The translations under genes and the position numbers were made by a program. Below, piece by piece: positions 1 through 7,165 of a stretch of 64,000 nt of DNA (the stretch's first letter is position 1; every line of letters begins with the position of its first letter). This DNA comes from Nocardia colli (GTDB lineage Bacteria > Actinomycetota > Actinomycetes > Mycobacteriales > Mycobacteriaceae). Below the pieces are notes generated by a model that saw nothing but the letters and a program-made list of their open reading frames with translations, did not search any database and had not been told where the DNA came from. The stretch is taken from positions 124,001-188,000 of the forward strand of contig NZ_VXLC01000001.1 in assembly GCF_008704205.1 (NCBI RefSeq). The letters are read 5' to 3'.

Positions 1-32
1 TTGCGCGCCGTCTTGGTGAACCGTTCGAACAT
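1..32 (-). CDS. Clp N-terminal domain protein (5' end only)
   Basis: Only the first ten codons lie in the window, reading MFERFTKTAR. This matches the start typical of ClpC/Clp N-domain proteins, which usually begin MFERFT. The ATG shares one base with the stop of the upstream small HTH gene (TGATG), so the two are probably translationally coupled. Whether the product is a full ClpC ATPase or a short stand-alone Clp N-domain protein cannot be told from here; a partner HTH gene makes the short form plausible. Confidence 0.6.
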   Translation of the reverse strand, partial: MFERFTKTAR

Positions 33-253
33 CAGCGGTTCCTGCCTCTCTGATTGTGCTTCTGGTGGGCTGCCTGCTTGCTGACCTCGAGTGCTTCGGC
101 GATCTGCTGCCATGACCAGCCCTGTTCGCGGGCATTGGCCACCTGGATCGCTTCCAGCCGTTCGAGCAGCCGCCGCAGGGCGAGTACCGCGCGCAACCCG
201 ACCTTGGGGTCGGGGCTGCCCGCGGCGGCCGCCAGAGTGGTTGCTTCTGTCAT
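32..253 (-). CDS. Small helix-turn-helix protein coupled to a Clp N-domain gene
   Basis: A 73-residue protein. Its second half contains a helix-turn-helix of the kind seen in sigma region 4 and small regulators: GWSWQQIAEALEVSKQAAHQ at about residues 45-64. The N-terminal half is a predicted helix rich in Leu and Arg. It directly precedes the Clp N-domain gene with a TGATG junction, an arrangement that suggests a DNA-binding partner or regulator of the Clp-like protein. No enzymatic motif is present. Function beyond DNA binding is inferred. Confidence 0.65.
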   Translation of the reverse strand: MTEATTLAAAAGSPDPKVGLRAVLALRRLLERLEAIQVANAREQGWSWQQIAEALEVSKQAAHQKHNQRGRNR

Positions 254-331
254 GCCGTCAATTTTGATTGACGCGACGGGTAGTTGTCAACAGAAATTGA
301 CGACGGCGTTGTTCGCGCTCGGCGAAGAAGC

Positions 332-381
332 ACGAAGGCCACCTTCGCCCGGGTGCTAGGTCCCGGATGAAGGTGGCCTTC
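332..381 (-). terminator. Hairpin downstream of the Cds1-type gene
   Basis: A perfect 14-bp inverted repeat (332-345 and 368-381, arms CGAAGGCCACCTTC/GAAGGTGGCCTTCG) lies 25 bp past the stop of the PLP enzyme gene. There is no clear T tract, which is common in high-GC actinobacteria. Confidence 0.6.
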
Positions 382-405
382 GATCGGTCAGGCGGCGGGG
401 TGCGG

Positions 406-1491
406 TCAGCCCGTCCACTCGCCGGTGGCGACGAACTTGTCCAGGATCGCGGTCGGCTCGACCAGGCTCATCCCCTGCAATTCGACCCAGGCATCGTCGA
501 AATACGTTCCGGCATAACGATCTCCGCCGTCACACAGCAGCGTCACCACGCTGCCGCCGCGACCCGCGGCGAGCATCTCGGCGATGATCGCGAACACGCC
601 CCACAGATTGGTGCCGGTGGAACCGCCCACCCGGCGGCCGAGGACCTTGCTCGCATACCGTGCTGCCGCAATGGATCCCGCGTCCGGCACGCCGATCATC
701 CGATCGACCACCTGGCCGACGAACGACGGCTCCACCCGCGGGCGGCCGATTCCTTCGATGCGCGAAGACATTCCGGTCTCGTAGCCGGAGTCGGCGGTCT
801 CGTAGCCGCCGTAGAACGCCGAGTTCTCCGGGTCCACCACGGCCAATTTCGTTGCGTGCCTGCGGTATCGGATGTAGCGCCCGATGGTCGCACTGGTGCC
901 GCCGGTGCCCGCGCCGACCACCACCCACTCCGGCACCGGGTGCGTCTCCAAAGTCATTTGCTCGAAGATGGATTCGGCGATGTTGTTGTTGCCGCGCCAG
1001 TCGGTGGCGCGCTCGGCATGGGTGAACTGATCCATGTAGTGCCCGCCGCACTCGGCGGCCAGCCGGGCCGCCTCGGTGTACATCTCGGGTGGGCGCCGCA
1101 CGAAATGACAACGGCCGCCCTGCGCTTCGATCAGCGCGATCTTCTGCGGCGAGGTGCTGGCCGGCATCACCGCGACGAAATCCAGGCCGAGCAGCTTGGC
1201 GAAATACGCCTCGCTGACCGCGGTCGAGCCGGACGACGCCTCCACCACCGTGGTGCCCTCGGTGACCCAGCCGTTGCAGATCGCGTACAGGAACAGCGAC
1301 CGGGCCAGCCGGTGCTTGAGGCTGCCGGTGATGTGGGTGGATTCGTCCTTCAGATAGAGCTGGACGTTCCACGCGACGGGCAGCGGGTACCGGATCAGGT
1401 GGGTGTCGGCGCTGCGCTGGGCGTCGGCGTCGATCAAGCGCACCGCGTTATCGACCCAGTCGCGCGGGGTGCTGCGATCACAGGACTTCAC
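406..1491 (-). CDS. cds1: PLP-dependent cysteine synthase-family enzyme, Cds1 type (L-cysteine desulfhydrase)
   Basis: A 361-residue fold-type II PLP enzyme. [10 protein letters not shown] places the Schiff-base lysine at about K59; an asparagine/serine loop follows ([12 protein letters not shown]), and a phosphate-binding glycine loop [13 protein letters not shown] lies near residue 195. Sequence and length match the mycobacterial Cds1 group (Rv3684), which degrades cysteine to pyruvate, ammonia and sulfide rather than making cysteine. Its ATG overlaps the stop of the upstream DUF4229 gene by 4 bp, so the two are one transcription unit. Family assignment is firm; the desulfhydrase direction rests on the Cds1 relatives. 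Confidence 0.85.
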   Translation of the reverse strand: MKSCDRSTPRDWVDNAVRLIDADAQRSADTHLIRYPLPVAWNVQLYLKDESTHITGSLKHRLARSLFLYAICNGWVTEGTTVVEASSGSTAVSEAYFAKLLGLDFVAVMPASTSPQKIALIEAQGGRCHFVRRPPEMYTEAARLAAECGGHYMDQFTHAERATDWRGNNNIAESIFEQMTLETHPVPEWVVVGAGTGGTSATIGRYIRYRRHATKLAVVDPENSAFYGGYETADSGYETGMSSRIEGIGRPRVEPSFVGQVVDRMIGVPDAGSIAAARYASKVLGRRVGGSTGTNLWGVFAIIAEMLAAGRGGSVVTLLCDGGDRYAGTYFDDAWVELQGMSLVEPTAILDKFVATGEWTG

Positions 1492-1841
1492 GATGCCCCC
1501 TGATTGTCCCCAGGCGTCTCGCCGCGCAGCCGGGCCCGCAATTGGGCCTTGTCGTGCCTGCGGCGTTCGTCCACCACCGCGATGTCCTCGTTGACCCGCA
1601 CGCGCAGGCGCTTGAACAGCGTCAGCGAGAGCGGCATGGCGATGATCAGTGCGAACAAAGCGGCCACCACCAGCGGAATGTCCACTTTCACCAGCCGCGC
1701 GACCAGCACGATCAGCACGGTGATCAGCACGACCAGGACCAACCTGGCCACGGTGTACAGACCGAGGTTGCGGGCGAGCCGGCGGCCCGCGCCAGCGGTT
1801 TGCTGTCCAGGAACACCATCTGGTGGAGTTGCGTCACTCAC
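1488..1841 (-). CDS. DUF4229-type small membrane protein
   Basis: About 117 residues from a GTG start (VSDATPPD). Two adjacent hydrophobic segments, [20 protein letters not shown] and [19 protein letters not shown], form a membrane hairpin. A basic, charged cytoplasmic tail follows ([20 protein letters not shown]). This is the layout of actinobacterial DUF4229 proteins, whose role is unknown. An ATG at 1907 would add 22 Arg/Ser-rich residues and is less likely. The stop overlaps the Cds1 start by 4 bp. Confidence 0.7.
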   Translation of the reverse strand: MSDATPPDGVPGQQTAGAGRRLARNLGLYTVARLVLVVLITVLIVLVARLVKVDIPLVVAALFALIIAMPLSLTLFKRLRVRVNEDIAVVDERRRHDKAQLRARLRGETPGDNQGAS

Positions 1842-2024
1842 GCCGCTCAGCCTATGCGAAGCTGTTGCCCGCCCTCGGCGCGCGCCCGTTGCCGAGGTCG
1901 GGAGCATATCCGATTTGTCTATTACTTCCCCTTTACCAACAGTAGGTGGTTCGAGTACCTAGGGGTTTCAGTGCAACGATGTCGCCATCTGATGAGGGAA
2001 CTGTCGAGAACGGAGAGGTTTGCT

Positions 2025-2234
2025 ATGAGTGCGATCACCGTCGGCGGCCAGGACACCCTGCTGACACCAGGGCAGGTTGCTGCCATGTTCCACGTCGATC
2101 CCAAGACGGTCACCCGCTGGGCCCATGCCGGACGTCTCGGGTCGTTGCGCACACCGGGCGGACACCGCCGGTTCCGCGAATCAGAGGTAATGCAGCTGCT
2201 CAAGTCGCTCACCACCGAGGCGACCGCACGCTGA
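2025..2234 (+). CDS. bldC: BldC-type MerR-like transcriptional regulator
   Basis: A 69-residue protein, essentially only a MerR-like winged helix: LLTPGQVAAMFHVDPKTVTR, then AGRLGSLRTPGGHRRFRESE. Length and sequence match BldC, which binds direct repeats cooperatively and represses sporulation genes in Streptomyces; in non-sporulating Mycobacteriales its role is less clear. The ATG at 2025 follows GGAGAGG at a good distance; longer frames upstream lack family similarity. A hairpin follows the stop. Confidence 0.9.
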   Translation: MSAITVGGQDTLLTPGQVAAMFHVDPKTVTRWAHAGRLGSLRTPGGHRRFRESEVMQLLKSLTTEATAR

Positions 2235-2243
2235 CTGCGGGCC

Positions 2244-2272
2244 GCGCGGGCCCATCGTGCCGGGGCCCGCGC
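2244..2272 (+). terminator. Hairpin after bldC
   Basis: Perfect 10-bp GC inverted repeat, 2244-2253 and 2263-2272 (GCGCGGGCCC/GGGCCCGCGC), starting ten bases after the bldC stop. No T tract. Confidence 0.5.
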
Positions 2273-2352
2273 CCACCCGGCGTACCGATTTCACGTCAGC
2301 GGTGTGCGCGAGCTACGCACGGGACTACCCTCGTAACCAGGAGGTGAGCGAC

Positions 2353-2562
2353 GTGACGTACTTGTTGGCACTCATCGCGGTCGTGGCAGTCGCGGTGCTG
2401 TGCTGGAAGGCGTTCGGCCCCGAGAGAACTGCCGGACCGACCGCTACCCGCACGCGATCACCGCAACGCAAGCGCGTCGTCGGACCCGACGACGACCCCG
2501 AGTTCCTCTGGCGGCTATCCCGCCAGCACCGCAACGGAGACTCCGACTCCACCGAGCGCTGA
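2353..2562 (+). CDS. Small single-pass membrane protein, unknown function
   Basis: 69 residues. A GTG start at 2353 is chosen because AGGAGGT lies seven bases upstream. Residues 2-18 (TYLLALIAVVAVAVLCW) form one membrane span; the rest is charged and disordered (RKRVVGPDDDPEFLWRLSRQ). The reading frame is open upstream but without a plausible start signal. No known domain recognised; likely a small inner-membrane protein with a cytoplasmic tail. Confidence 0.6.
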   Translation: MTYLLALIAVVAVAVLCWKAFGPERTAGPTATRTRSPQRKRVVGPDDDPEFLWRLSRQHRNGDSDSTER

Positions 2563-2591
2563 GCGCCCGGCCCGGATCCCGCTCCTGCGGC

Positions 2592-2804
2592 TCACATCTC
2601 ACCATCGGCGTAGTTGCGCGCGTGCAGACCCTCGCTCGCGCGCAGTCGATTCGCGAGCATCGCCAGATAGTGCTGCGCCTCCACGGAGAGCCCGGCGGCC
2701 GCCTGCACCAGCTTGCGCAATCCGCTGTCGTTCAACTGCTCGACCAAACTCCCGTCCGCGTCGACCACCGCAGCCGGGAGATAGGTGAAGTAATCGGAAT
2801 CCAA
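2592..2804 (-). CDS. Hypothetical small protein
   Basis: 70 residues from a TTG start preceded by GAGGAGA eight to nine bases upstream. Acidic and helical, beginning MDSDYFTYLPAAVVDADGS and ending ANRLRASEGLHARNYADGEM. No domain recognised. It converges on the preceding plus-strand membrane-protein gene with a 29-bp gap. The good ribosome-binding site is the main reason for accepting it. Confidence 0.5.
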   Translation of the reverse strand: MDSDYFTYLPAAVVDADGSLVEQLNDSGLRKLVQAAAGLSVEAQHYLAMLANRLRASEGLHARNYADGEM

Positions 2805-3315
2805 GAGCCCGTCTCCTCAACCGTTTGTGCGCCGGATAGACGCATCGCATATAGACAGGACACGGCGTTTCGCCGAACGGCACGCCGCATGGTGCGTGAT
2901 CTGCACCACTTTTGTGAATCTCGCTATCGCCCGAGAGGCAAAGTGACGCCGGTTACTTTTTCCCGAAAGGGCTATTGAGCCGAACTTATTCCGGTGCAGC
3001 CACGCTGAACATCTCACGCGGGCAGCGGGTTCCACCCGGCGGTACGCTCCGCTGCCGCCGACAAGGCGTTAGCCGAGCTAACTATCAGTTTGCGGCCGGC
3101 CATGGTTGCTTCGTCGTCACCGGCAAAGCCCAGGCCGATCGATCGCGAACGACCACCCGCCGGATCCGAGCCGAACCCGTTGACGCCCTGGATAATTCCG
3201 ACCGGTCCGCCCCGAATAATCGAAACCAGAAGGTATTTTAGAGCAAAGTTTTGCGGCATTTACCGCGCGTCACGCACCGGCACTGTGTAGCCTCGGGAAT
3301 TCTTGAGCCCCGGAT
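2805..3315. other. Intergenic region
   Basis: About 510 bp with no convincing gene. It must hold the promoters of the divergent minus-strand small gene and the plus-strand roadblock cluster. An open frame on the minus strand at 3014-3259 (81 codons) has no recognised domain or clear ribosome-binding site and is not called. Confidence 0.4.
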
Positions 3316-3726
3316 ATGACAAGTGGTGACGCGGTGATCGGTGTTGACGGCTGTCTGGAACGCATCATGAACATCCCCGGCGCGCGCAGCGCGATCCTGG
3401 TGGATGGCGCGAGCGGGCTGGCGATCGCCGCGGCGGGCCGGCACGACGTGGTCGACCAGCACGAGGGCGCGGCCGCCACCACCGACGTGATGCGCGCGGT
3501 GCTCGACTGCCCCGCGCTGACCACCGGCCGCGACGACGAGGACCTCACCGAGCTGATCGTCTGCGGTACCAACGGATTTCATCTACTGAATCCGTTGCCC
3601 GGCGACTTCGACGGCCGGCTTTTCATTCATGTCCTATTCGACGACGCCGCCGGGAATTTGGCGATGGCGCGATTCCAGCTCCGTGGAATTCTCGCCGAAT
3701 TCGTCGGGCCAGGTCATGAGCGGTGA
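3316..3726 (+). CDS. Roadblock/LC7 domain protein 1
   Basis: 136 residues. The pattern of a central beta sheet (GARSAILVDGASGLAIAAAG), followed by a helix and a second sheet (LTELIVCGTNGFHLLNPLPG, GRLFIHVLFDD), fits a roadblock/longin-like fold. Such proteins usually act as regulators or GAPs of small MglA/CvnD-type GTPases, but none is encoded nearby. First gene of a four-gene operon; the next gene's ATG lies inside its 3' end (11-bp overlap). Confidence 0.65.
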   Translation: MTSGDAVIGVDGCLERIMNIPGARSAILVDGASGLAIAAAGRHDVVDQHEGAAATTDVMRAVLDCPALTTGRDDEDLTELIVCGTNGFHLLNPLPGDFDGRLFIHVLFDDAAGNLAMARFQLRGILAEFVGPGHER

Positions 3727-4492
3727 ACTGACGGAAGAACTTTCACGACTCGAAATCGAGAAGCGTACCGGCGTACTGTTTCTCGGCGACGGCGCGTTCC
3801 AGCTCACCGAGGGAACGATCACCTCGGCGGACTGCCTGCGCACCAGCGGCCTGGCCCGGCTCGTCCTGGAGGCCGGCGTGGCCACCGAGGCGGACTGGCG
3901 GCGCGCCGAGGCCGGCGAGGCCGACCGCCTGCTGGCTTCACCCCAGCTGGAAACCCTTGCGCTGCTTTCGGTTTTCGATGCCGCCTACTTCCTGCTCGCG
4001 TCCCCGGCGGTCCCCGAATTCCGGCCCGCGCCACCGCATTGGCTCGCCGCGATCTGCCGGGTCACCCCGCATGTACTCGTGCAGGAGTGCGCGCGGCGCG
4101 GCGATCCCGAGTCCACGCCCTGGCCAGCGCAATTGGTCGATCGCGCACCCGTCGTGCCGGTGCGCCGGGGCAGGCGGCGGCGCGTCGTCCTCACCGGCGG
4201 CCAAGCCGAGGTGCTCGCCGCCGCCGACACCCGGCGCAGCGTCACCGGAATCGGCGACCATCTCGGCCGGACCACCTATGGGTGCCTGGTCGCGGTGCGC
4301 GAACTGACCGCGGCCGGGCTCATCGAACCGCCTGCCCCGGCCGTGCCCGCCGAGCCGCCACCCGCCCCGGTGACGGCCGGTCCGCCCCGTCGACGCCGGC
4401 CGCGACCGCCCGCCCCGGCGCCGGACGCGGACCGCTGGAAACCCGACGCCGACTTACTCGTTCGCCTACGGGCGGCTTTGGAGGATGCGTGA
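3716..4492 (+). CDS. DUF4388/PatA-like regulator of the roadblock cluster
   Basis: 258 residues from ATG 3716 (MSGELTEELSRLEIEKRTGV). The N-terminal 50 residues resemble DUF4388-type modules (short strands around RTGVLFLGDGAFQLTEGTI), which occur with roadblock/GTPase modules. The middle is helical, followed by a possible winged helix (TRRSVTGIGDHLGRTTYG) near residue 190, then a Pro/Ala linker and a short C-terminal helix. Role is inferred as a regulator or adaptor. It overlaps both neighbours (11 bp upstream, 4 bp GTGA downstream). Confidence 0.55.
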   Translation: MSGELTEELSRLEIEKRTGVLFLGDGAFQLTEGTITSADCLRTSGLARLVLEAGVATEADWRRAEAGEADRLLASPQLETLALLSVFDAAYFLLASPAVPEFRPAPPHWLAAICRVTPHVLVQECARRGDPESTPWPAQLVDRAPVVPVRRGRRRRVVLTGGQAEVLAAADTRRSVTGIGDHLGRTTYGCLVAVRELTAAGLIEPPAPAVPAEPPPAPVTAGPPRRRRPRPPAPAPDADRWKPDADLLVRLRAALEDA

Positions 4493-4962
4493 CCGCGCGG
4501 AAGAAACTGCTCGGCGAACTGATGGGAAGGTTGACCAAGGTGTCGATATCCGCACCTGAACCGAACGCGGCGGTGCTCGCGGAGCTCAAGGCGCTACGCG
4601 AGCGCGTCCCCCGGCTGACCGGCACGCTGGTGGCCTCCGGCGACGGACTGCTCGTCGCGCACGACCTGCCCGCGCATATCGAACCCGCAGGCATGGCCGC
4701 GCTGGCCGCCGCGCAGCTCTCGCTGTCCTACCGGCTGGTGAGCACCGCGAACGGCGGCGGATTCCACGAGGTCGTGGTGCACGGCACCGAGGGGCACGTG
4801 GTCGTCTACGCCGCGGGCTGGACCTCGCTGACCGTCCTGGCCGGCCCCGAGGTGAACGTCGGCCGCCTGCATCTGGAATCCCGGCCGGTGGCCCGCACGA
4901 TCGCCGATCAGATGGCGAGCATCGCCCACCGCGGCAACGACCAGGCAACGAAATCCGAATGA
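4489..4962 (+). CDS. Roadblock/LC7 domain protein 2
   Basis: 157 residues from a GTG that overlaps the previous stop (GTGA). A basic N-terminal tail of about 25 residues precedes the roadblock core: LTGTLVASGDGLLVAHDLP, then AAAQLSLSYRLVSTANGGGF and EVVVHGTEGHVVVYAAG. This is the typical actinobacterial roadblock layout. Probably dimerises with itself or with the neighbouring roadblock proteins. No partner GTPase gene in the cluster. Confidence 0.75.
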   Translation: MTARKKLLGELMGRLTKVSISAPEPNAAVLAELKALRERVPRLTGTLVASGDGLLVAHDLPAHIEPAGMAALAAAQLSLSYRLVSTANGGGFHEVVVHGTEGHVVVYAAGWTSLTVLAGPEVNVGRLHLESRPVARTIADQMASIAHRGNDQATKSE

Positions 4963-4973
4963 AAGGAACAGAC

Positions 4974-5345
4974 ATGTCCAACCTGGATCTGTCACTGAAG
5001 GACATGATGGTGATCGACGGCGCACTCGGCGCCGCCGTCGTCGACTACAACAGCGGCATGGCGCTCGGCACCCTCGGCAGTTCCAAGGCGCTGGACCTCC
5101 AGGTCGCCGGCGCGGGCAACACCGAGGTCGTGCGCGCCAAAATGCGCACCATCGAACAGCTCGGGCTCACCGACACCATCGAGGACATCCTCATCACCCT
5201 GTCCGGCCAGTACCACATCATCCGCCCGATGACCGGCCGAAAAGCCAAGGGCCTGTTCCTCTACCTCGCCTTGGACCGCAACCGCGCCAACCTCGCCCTC
5301 GCCCGGCACCGCCTCAAGGGCATCGAAGAAGACCTAGAGGTCTGA
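4974..5345 (+). CDS. Roadblock/LC7 domain protein 3
   Basis: 123 residues; ATG 4974 is preceded by AAAGGAA six bases away (an ATG at 4959 overlaps the previous stop but has no such site). The core reads MMVIDGALGAAVVDYNSGMA and LITLSGQYHIIRPMTGRKAK, a roadblock-like fold. Last gene of the cluster; before the mobile element inserted, it must have converged on ccsB across about 170 bp. Confidence 0.7.
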   Translation: MSNLDLSLKDMMVIDGALGAAVVDYNSGMALGTLGSSKALDLQVAGAGNTEVVRAKMRTIEQLGLTDTIEDILITLSGQYHIIRPMTGRKAKGLFLYLALDRNRANLALARHRLKGIEEDLEV

Positions 5346-5517
5346 CCCGTCGGCGCCGCGTGCCATCGCCTGGGTGGCACCAGCGCCCGAATTCGGCAGC
5401 CCCGCAACCGCTCTCGATCGCGACGCGCGGCTGCCGTCTTCGGTTGCGAATGGCGCGCCCCTGCCCCGGCCATGCTTTCCATTGCCCGGGAAAAGCTTTC
5501 GGGATGGGCAGGCTGAA

Positions 5518-5571
5518 TCAGTTCAGGCCGGCGTAGCTGTGCAGGCCGCTGATCACCATGTTGATGATGAA
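5518..5571 (-). repeat. attL: left copy of the ccsB 3' end
   Basis: Read on the minus strand this encodes FIINMVISGLHSYAGLN plus stop, the exact C terminus of CcsB. Bases 5539-5571 (33 bp) are identical to 17255-17287. The outer part, 5518-5538, differs from its counterpart at 17234-17254 only at synonymous positions (four codons and the stop codon). It is interpreted as the chromosomal remnant of ccsB left behind by site-specific insertion. Confidence 0.85.
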
Positions 5572-5674
5572 AATGGTTCTCGGCGTTTGCTGTCGACGGC
5601 TGCGGACGGAGACGGCGCCGACCAGCGCATGTACCCGTTGCGAACGTTGATCCTGTTGGGCAGCATCAACGCTG

Positions 5675-5694
5675 CTGCGTACTTTCTGCGTACC
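5675..5694. promoter_or_regulatory. Left arm-type integrase site candidate
   Basis: Two copies of CTGCGTAC at 5675 and 5686, 11 bp apart, about 100 bp inside attL. The same pair with the same 11-bp period lies at 17153/17164 inside attR. This fits tyrosine-integrase arm sites; the role is inferred. Confidence 0.5.
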
Positions 5695-5767
5695 GTGCGT
5701 GCGCCTCGTGGTGGCTAGCCGTAGCTGTACGCCTGCGTCGGCGTCCGGCACACATCGACCGTAATAC

Positions 5768-5807
5768 GCCGAAAGGGTCTGCACCTGATGGTGCAGACCC
5801 TTTCGGC
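5768..5807. terminator. 18-bp perfect hairpin at the left end of the element
   Basis: Arms 5768-5785 and 5790-5807 (GCCGAAAGGGTCTGCACC and its complement) with a TGAT loop. It lies 50 bp downstream of the last minus-strand gene, so it may be a terminator that insulates the element from the chromosome. No T tract. Confidence 0.55.
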
Positions 5808-5856
5808 ATGAGTTCACGAGCTAGGGGCACTCCGCCGCCGCCGGGTGGGCGCCGCG

Positions 5857-6147
5857 TCAGAGTACGCCGATGCGTTCAAGCCACTCGACGATCGCCTCGC
5901 CGAGAACCTTCCCGACGACGTTACCGCCCATAGCACCGAGAAAGGTCTTCCGCCCTTCGGCGGCGGCGCGATCAGCCTTTGACTCGGTCATCGCGGCGGG
6001 CTCCGGCTCGGTCACTGCGGCGGGCTCCGGCTCGGTCACCGCGGCGGGCTCCGGCTCGGTCACCGCGGCGGGCTCCGGCTCGGTCATCACGGCGGGCTCC
6101 GGCGACGCGGCGAGGGTGGGATCCGACGTACCGGTTGTATCGGTCAT
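5857..6147 (-). CDS. Tandem-repeat protein (TEPEPAA repeats), unknown
   Basis: 96 residues from ATG 6147, with GAAAGGA upstream. The N-terminal two thirds are four near-perfect copies of an eight-residue unit TEPEPAAV plus partial units on each side. The C-terminal 30 residues are different and look folded (GRKTFLGAMGGNVVGKVLGE, then AIVEWLERIGVL), an amphipathic helix. No signal peptide. Function unknown; the acidic/Pro repeat looks like a spacer or stalk. It is the leftmost gene of the element. Confidence 0.55.
   Translation of the reverse strand: MTDTTGTSDPTLAASPEPAVMTEPEPAAVTEPEPAAVTEPEPAAVTEPEPAAMTESKADRAAAEGRKTFLGAMGGNVVGKVLGEAIVEWLERIGVL
5995..6102. repeat. 24-bp tandem repeat inside the TEPEPAA gene
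   Basis: Four full 24-bp units (5995-6018, 6019-6042, 6043-6066, 6067-6090) and a half unit to 6102; the copies differ at only a few bases. In frame, so copy number can change without breaking the gene. Confidence 0.85.
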
Positions 6148-6270
6148 GCCTGGCAAGTCCTTTCGGTATTACCGGTTGATCACCGACGGATGATCGATGG
6201 CCACTGTACCTCAAGAAGGCGCACAGCACGGCGGGGGCGTTCTTTGAGACGTCTGCTTCCATCTCGATGA

Positions 6271-6300
6271 GTGCGAACGTGTTCGAACGTGTGCACACGT
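6271..6300. promoter_or_regulatory. Operator-like palindromes upstream of the repeat-protein gene
   Basis: GTGCGAACGTGTTCGAAC is followed by a perfect 14-bp palindrome ACGTGTGCACACGT at 6287-6300. Related words (GTGTGCGAAC at 6919, CACACGAAC at 6948, ACGTGTTCAC near 6897) occur before the next two genes. Likely binding sites for an element-encoded regulator such as the ribbon-helix-helix protein; inferred. Confidence 0.4.
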
Positions 6301-6361
6301 CCGCCGAGATGAAGAAAGCCACCGGCAGGTAACCGGTGGCTTCCTAGCTAGGGGCGGGTTA

Positions 6362-6538
6362 CTACAGCGGGGCGAATCGCCGGGACCTTCGTAGTGGTGC
6401 AGAGCGGCGCAGTCTCAGCAACCCAAGTAGGCCACGGACCGCTTCCGAGTCGAGCAGGTGCCTGTCGAACTTAATCAATAGTGTGACCGTTATAGCGATC
6501 GCCAGGCACGTCACAGTGGCGATCATCAGGTCCGCCAT
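6362..6538 (-). CDS. 58-residue single-pass membrane protein coupled to an RHH gene
   Basis: Starts MADLMIATVTCLAIAITVTL, one clear membrane span at residues 3-22, followed by a basic tail (LLRLRRSAPLRRSRRFAPL). Its ATG overlaps the TAA stop of the ribbon-helix-helix gene (TAATG), which indicates coupled translation. The combination of a small DNA-binding protein followed by a tiny hydrophobic, positively charged protein resembles toxin-antitoxin or membrane-active accessory pairs, but no family was recognised. Confidence 0.6.
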   Translation of the reverse strand: MADLMIATVTCLAIAITVTLLIKFDRHLLDSEAVRGLLGLLRLRRSAPLRRSRRFAPL

Positions 6539-6786
6539 TAGGGCGTTTGCTGCGTAGCGGCCTGGTCACTGTCGGCCCGGCCGAGCTCGGCCGCCGCCGC
6601 CAGCAACCTGCTCCGCTCGCGGTCAAGGCGCCGCTCGATCTCTTCAGGATCGAGAAGTCGTCTGATTCCATCGGCAAGCAGTTCACGGGAGAGCTCCGCA
6701 ACGCTCTGGTTGCGTATGGCCGCTAGGCTCGTCAGTAGCTCATGGTCGCGCGGACTGATCCGCACGGTGAAGGTCATGTTTGCCAT
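6538..6786 (-). CDS. Ribbon-helix-helix (Arc/CopG-like) protein
   Basis: 82 residues. MTFTVRISPRDHELLTSLAA forms the beta strand and first helix, and NQSVAELSRELLADGIRRLL the second helix of a ribbon-helix-helix DNA-binding domain. The C-terminal 30 residues are charged helix. The ATG at 6786 has GAGGGG six bases upstream. Probably an autoregulator or antitoxin-like repressor acting on the repeated GTGTGCGAAC-type motifs nearby; overlaps the downstream membrane-peptide gene. Confidence 0.75.
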   Translation of the reverse strand: MANMTFTVRISPRDHELLTSLAAIRNQSVAELSRELLADGIRRLLDPEEIERRLDRERSRLLAAAAELGRADSDQAATQQTP

Positions 6787-7165
6787 ATATACCCCTCTTA
6801 TCTCTGCTCAAGCGGACTGCGAGCACTCTCCGGCCAAGGAAACGGCTCGTCAACCCGCCTGGCGCGGCCCTTTGGCCCTTCCGAATACACACTCAGACGT
6901 GTTCACTTTTTGAGTAGCGTGTGCGAACTCGCGCATCATAGCGACTTCACACGAACCTAGTGTAGTTGGATGGCACCGCCTGGGAAGAACAGATTTTTGG
7001 AGGTTCATCGGCGAGTCGCGGGAACGTGTCGCCTAGTGGCCGCATCCGAGCGGTTCCGTGCGAGTCCAGTTGGTTCAGTGTGAACCGAGGCACGTATCGT
7101 GTTCAGTCGACCGGCTCCACCCGGAGCGGGACTCGAAACGATTCGGCTAGGAGGGGCAGACCCCC
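6787..7165. other. Divergent promoter region with repeated operator-like words
   Basis: 379 bp between the RHH gene (minus) and a hypothetical gene (plus). It contains GTGTGCGAAC (6919-6928), CACACGAAC (6948-6956) and ACGTGTTCAC (about 6897-6906), related to the palindromes at 6271-6300. No gene seen. Confidence 0.45.

Noticed and set aside
3014..3259. 81-codon minus-strand frame before the roadblock operon
   Set aside because: No domain, no strong ribosome-binding site; it could be a real small gene but cannot be supported.
5518..5817. 99-codon minus-strand frame ending in the CcsB C terminus
   Set aside because: Only its last 17 codons match CcsB; the rest is element DNA with a hairpin and arm sites. 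It is the att remnant running into a chance open frame.
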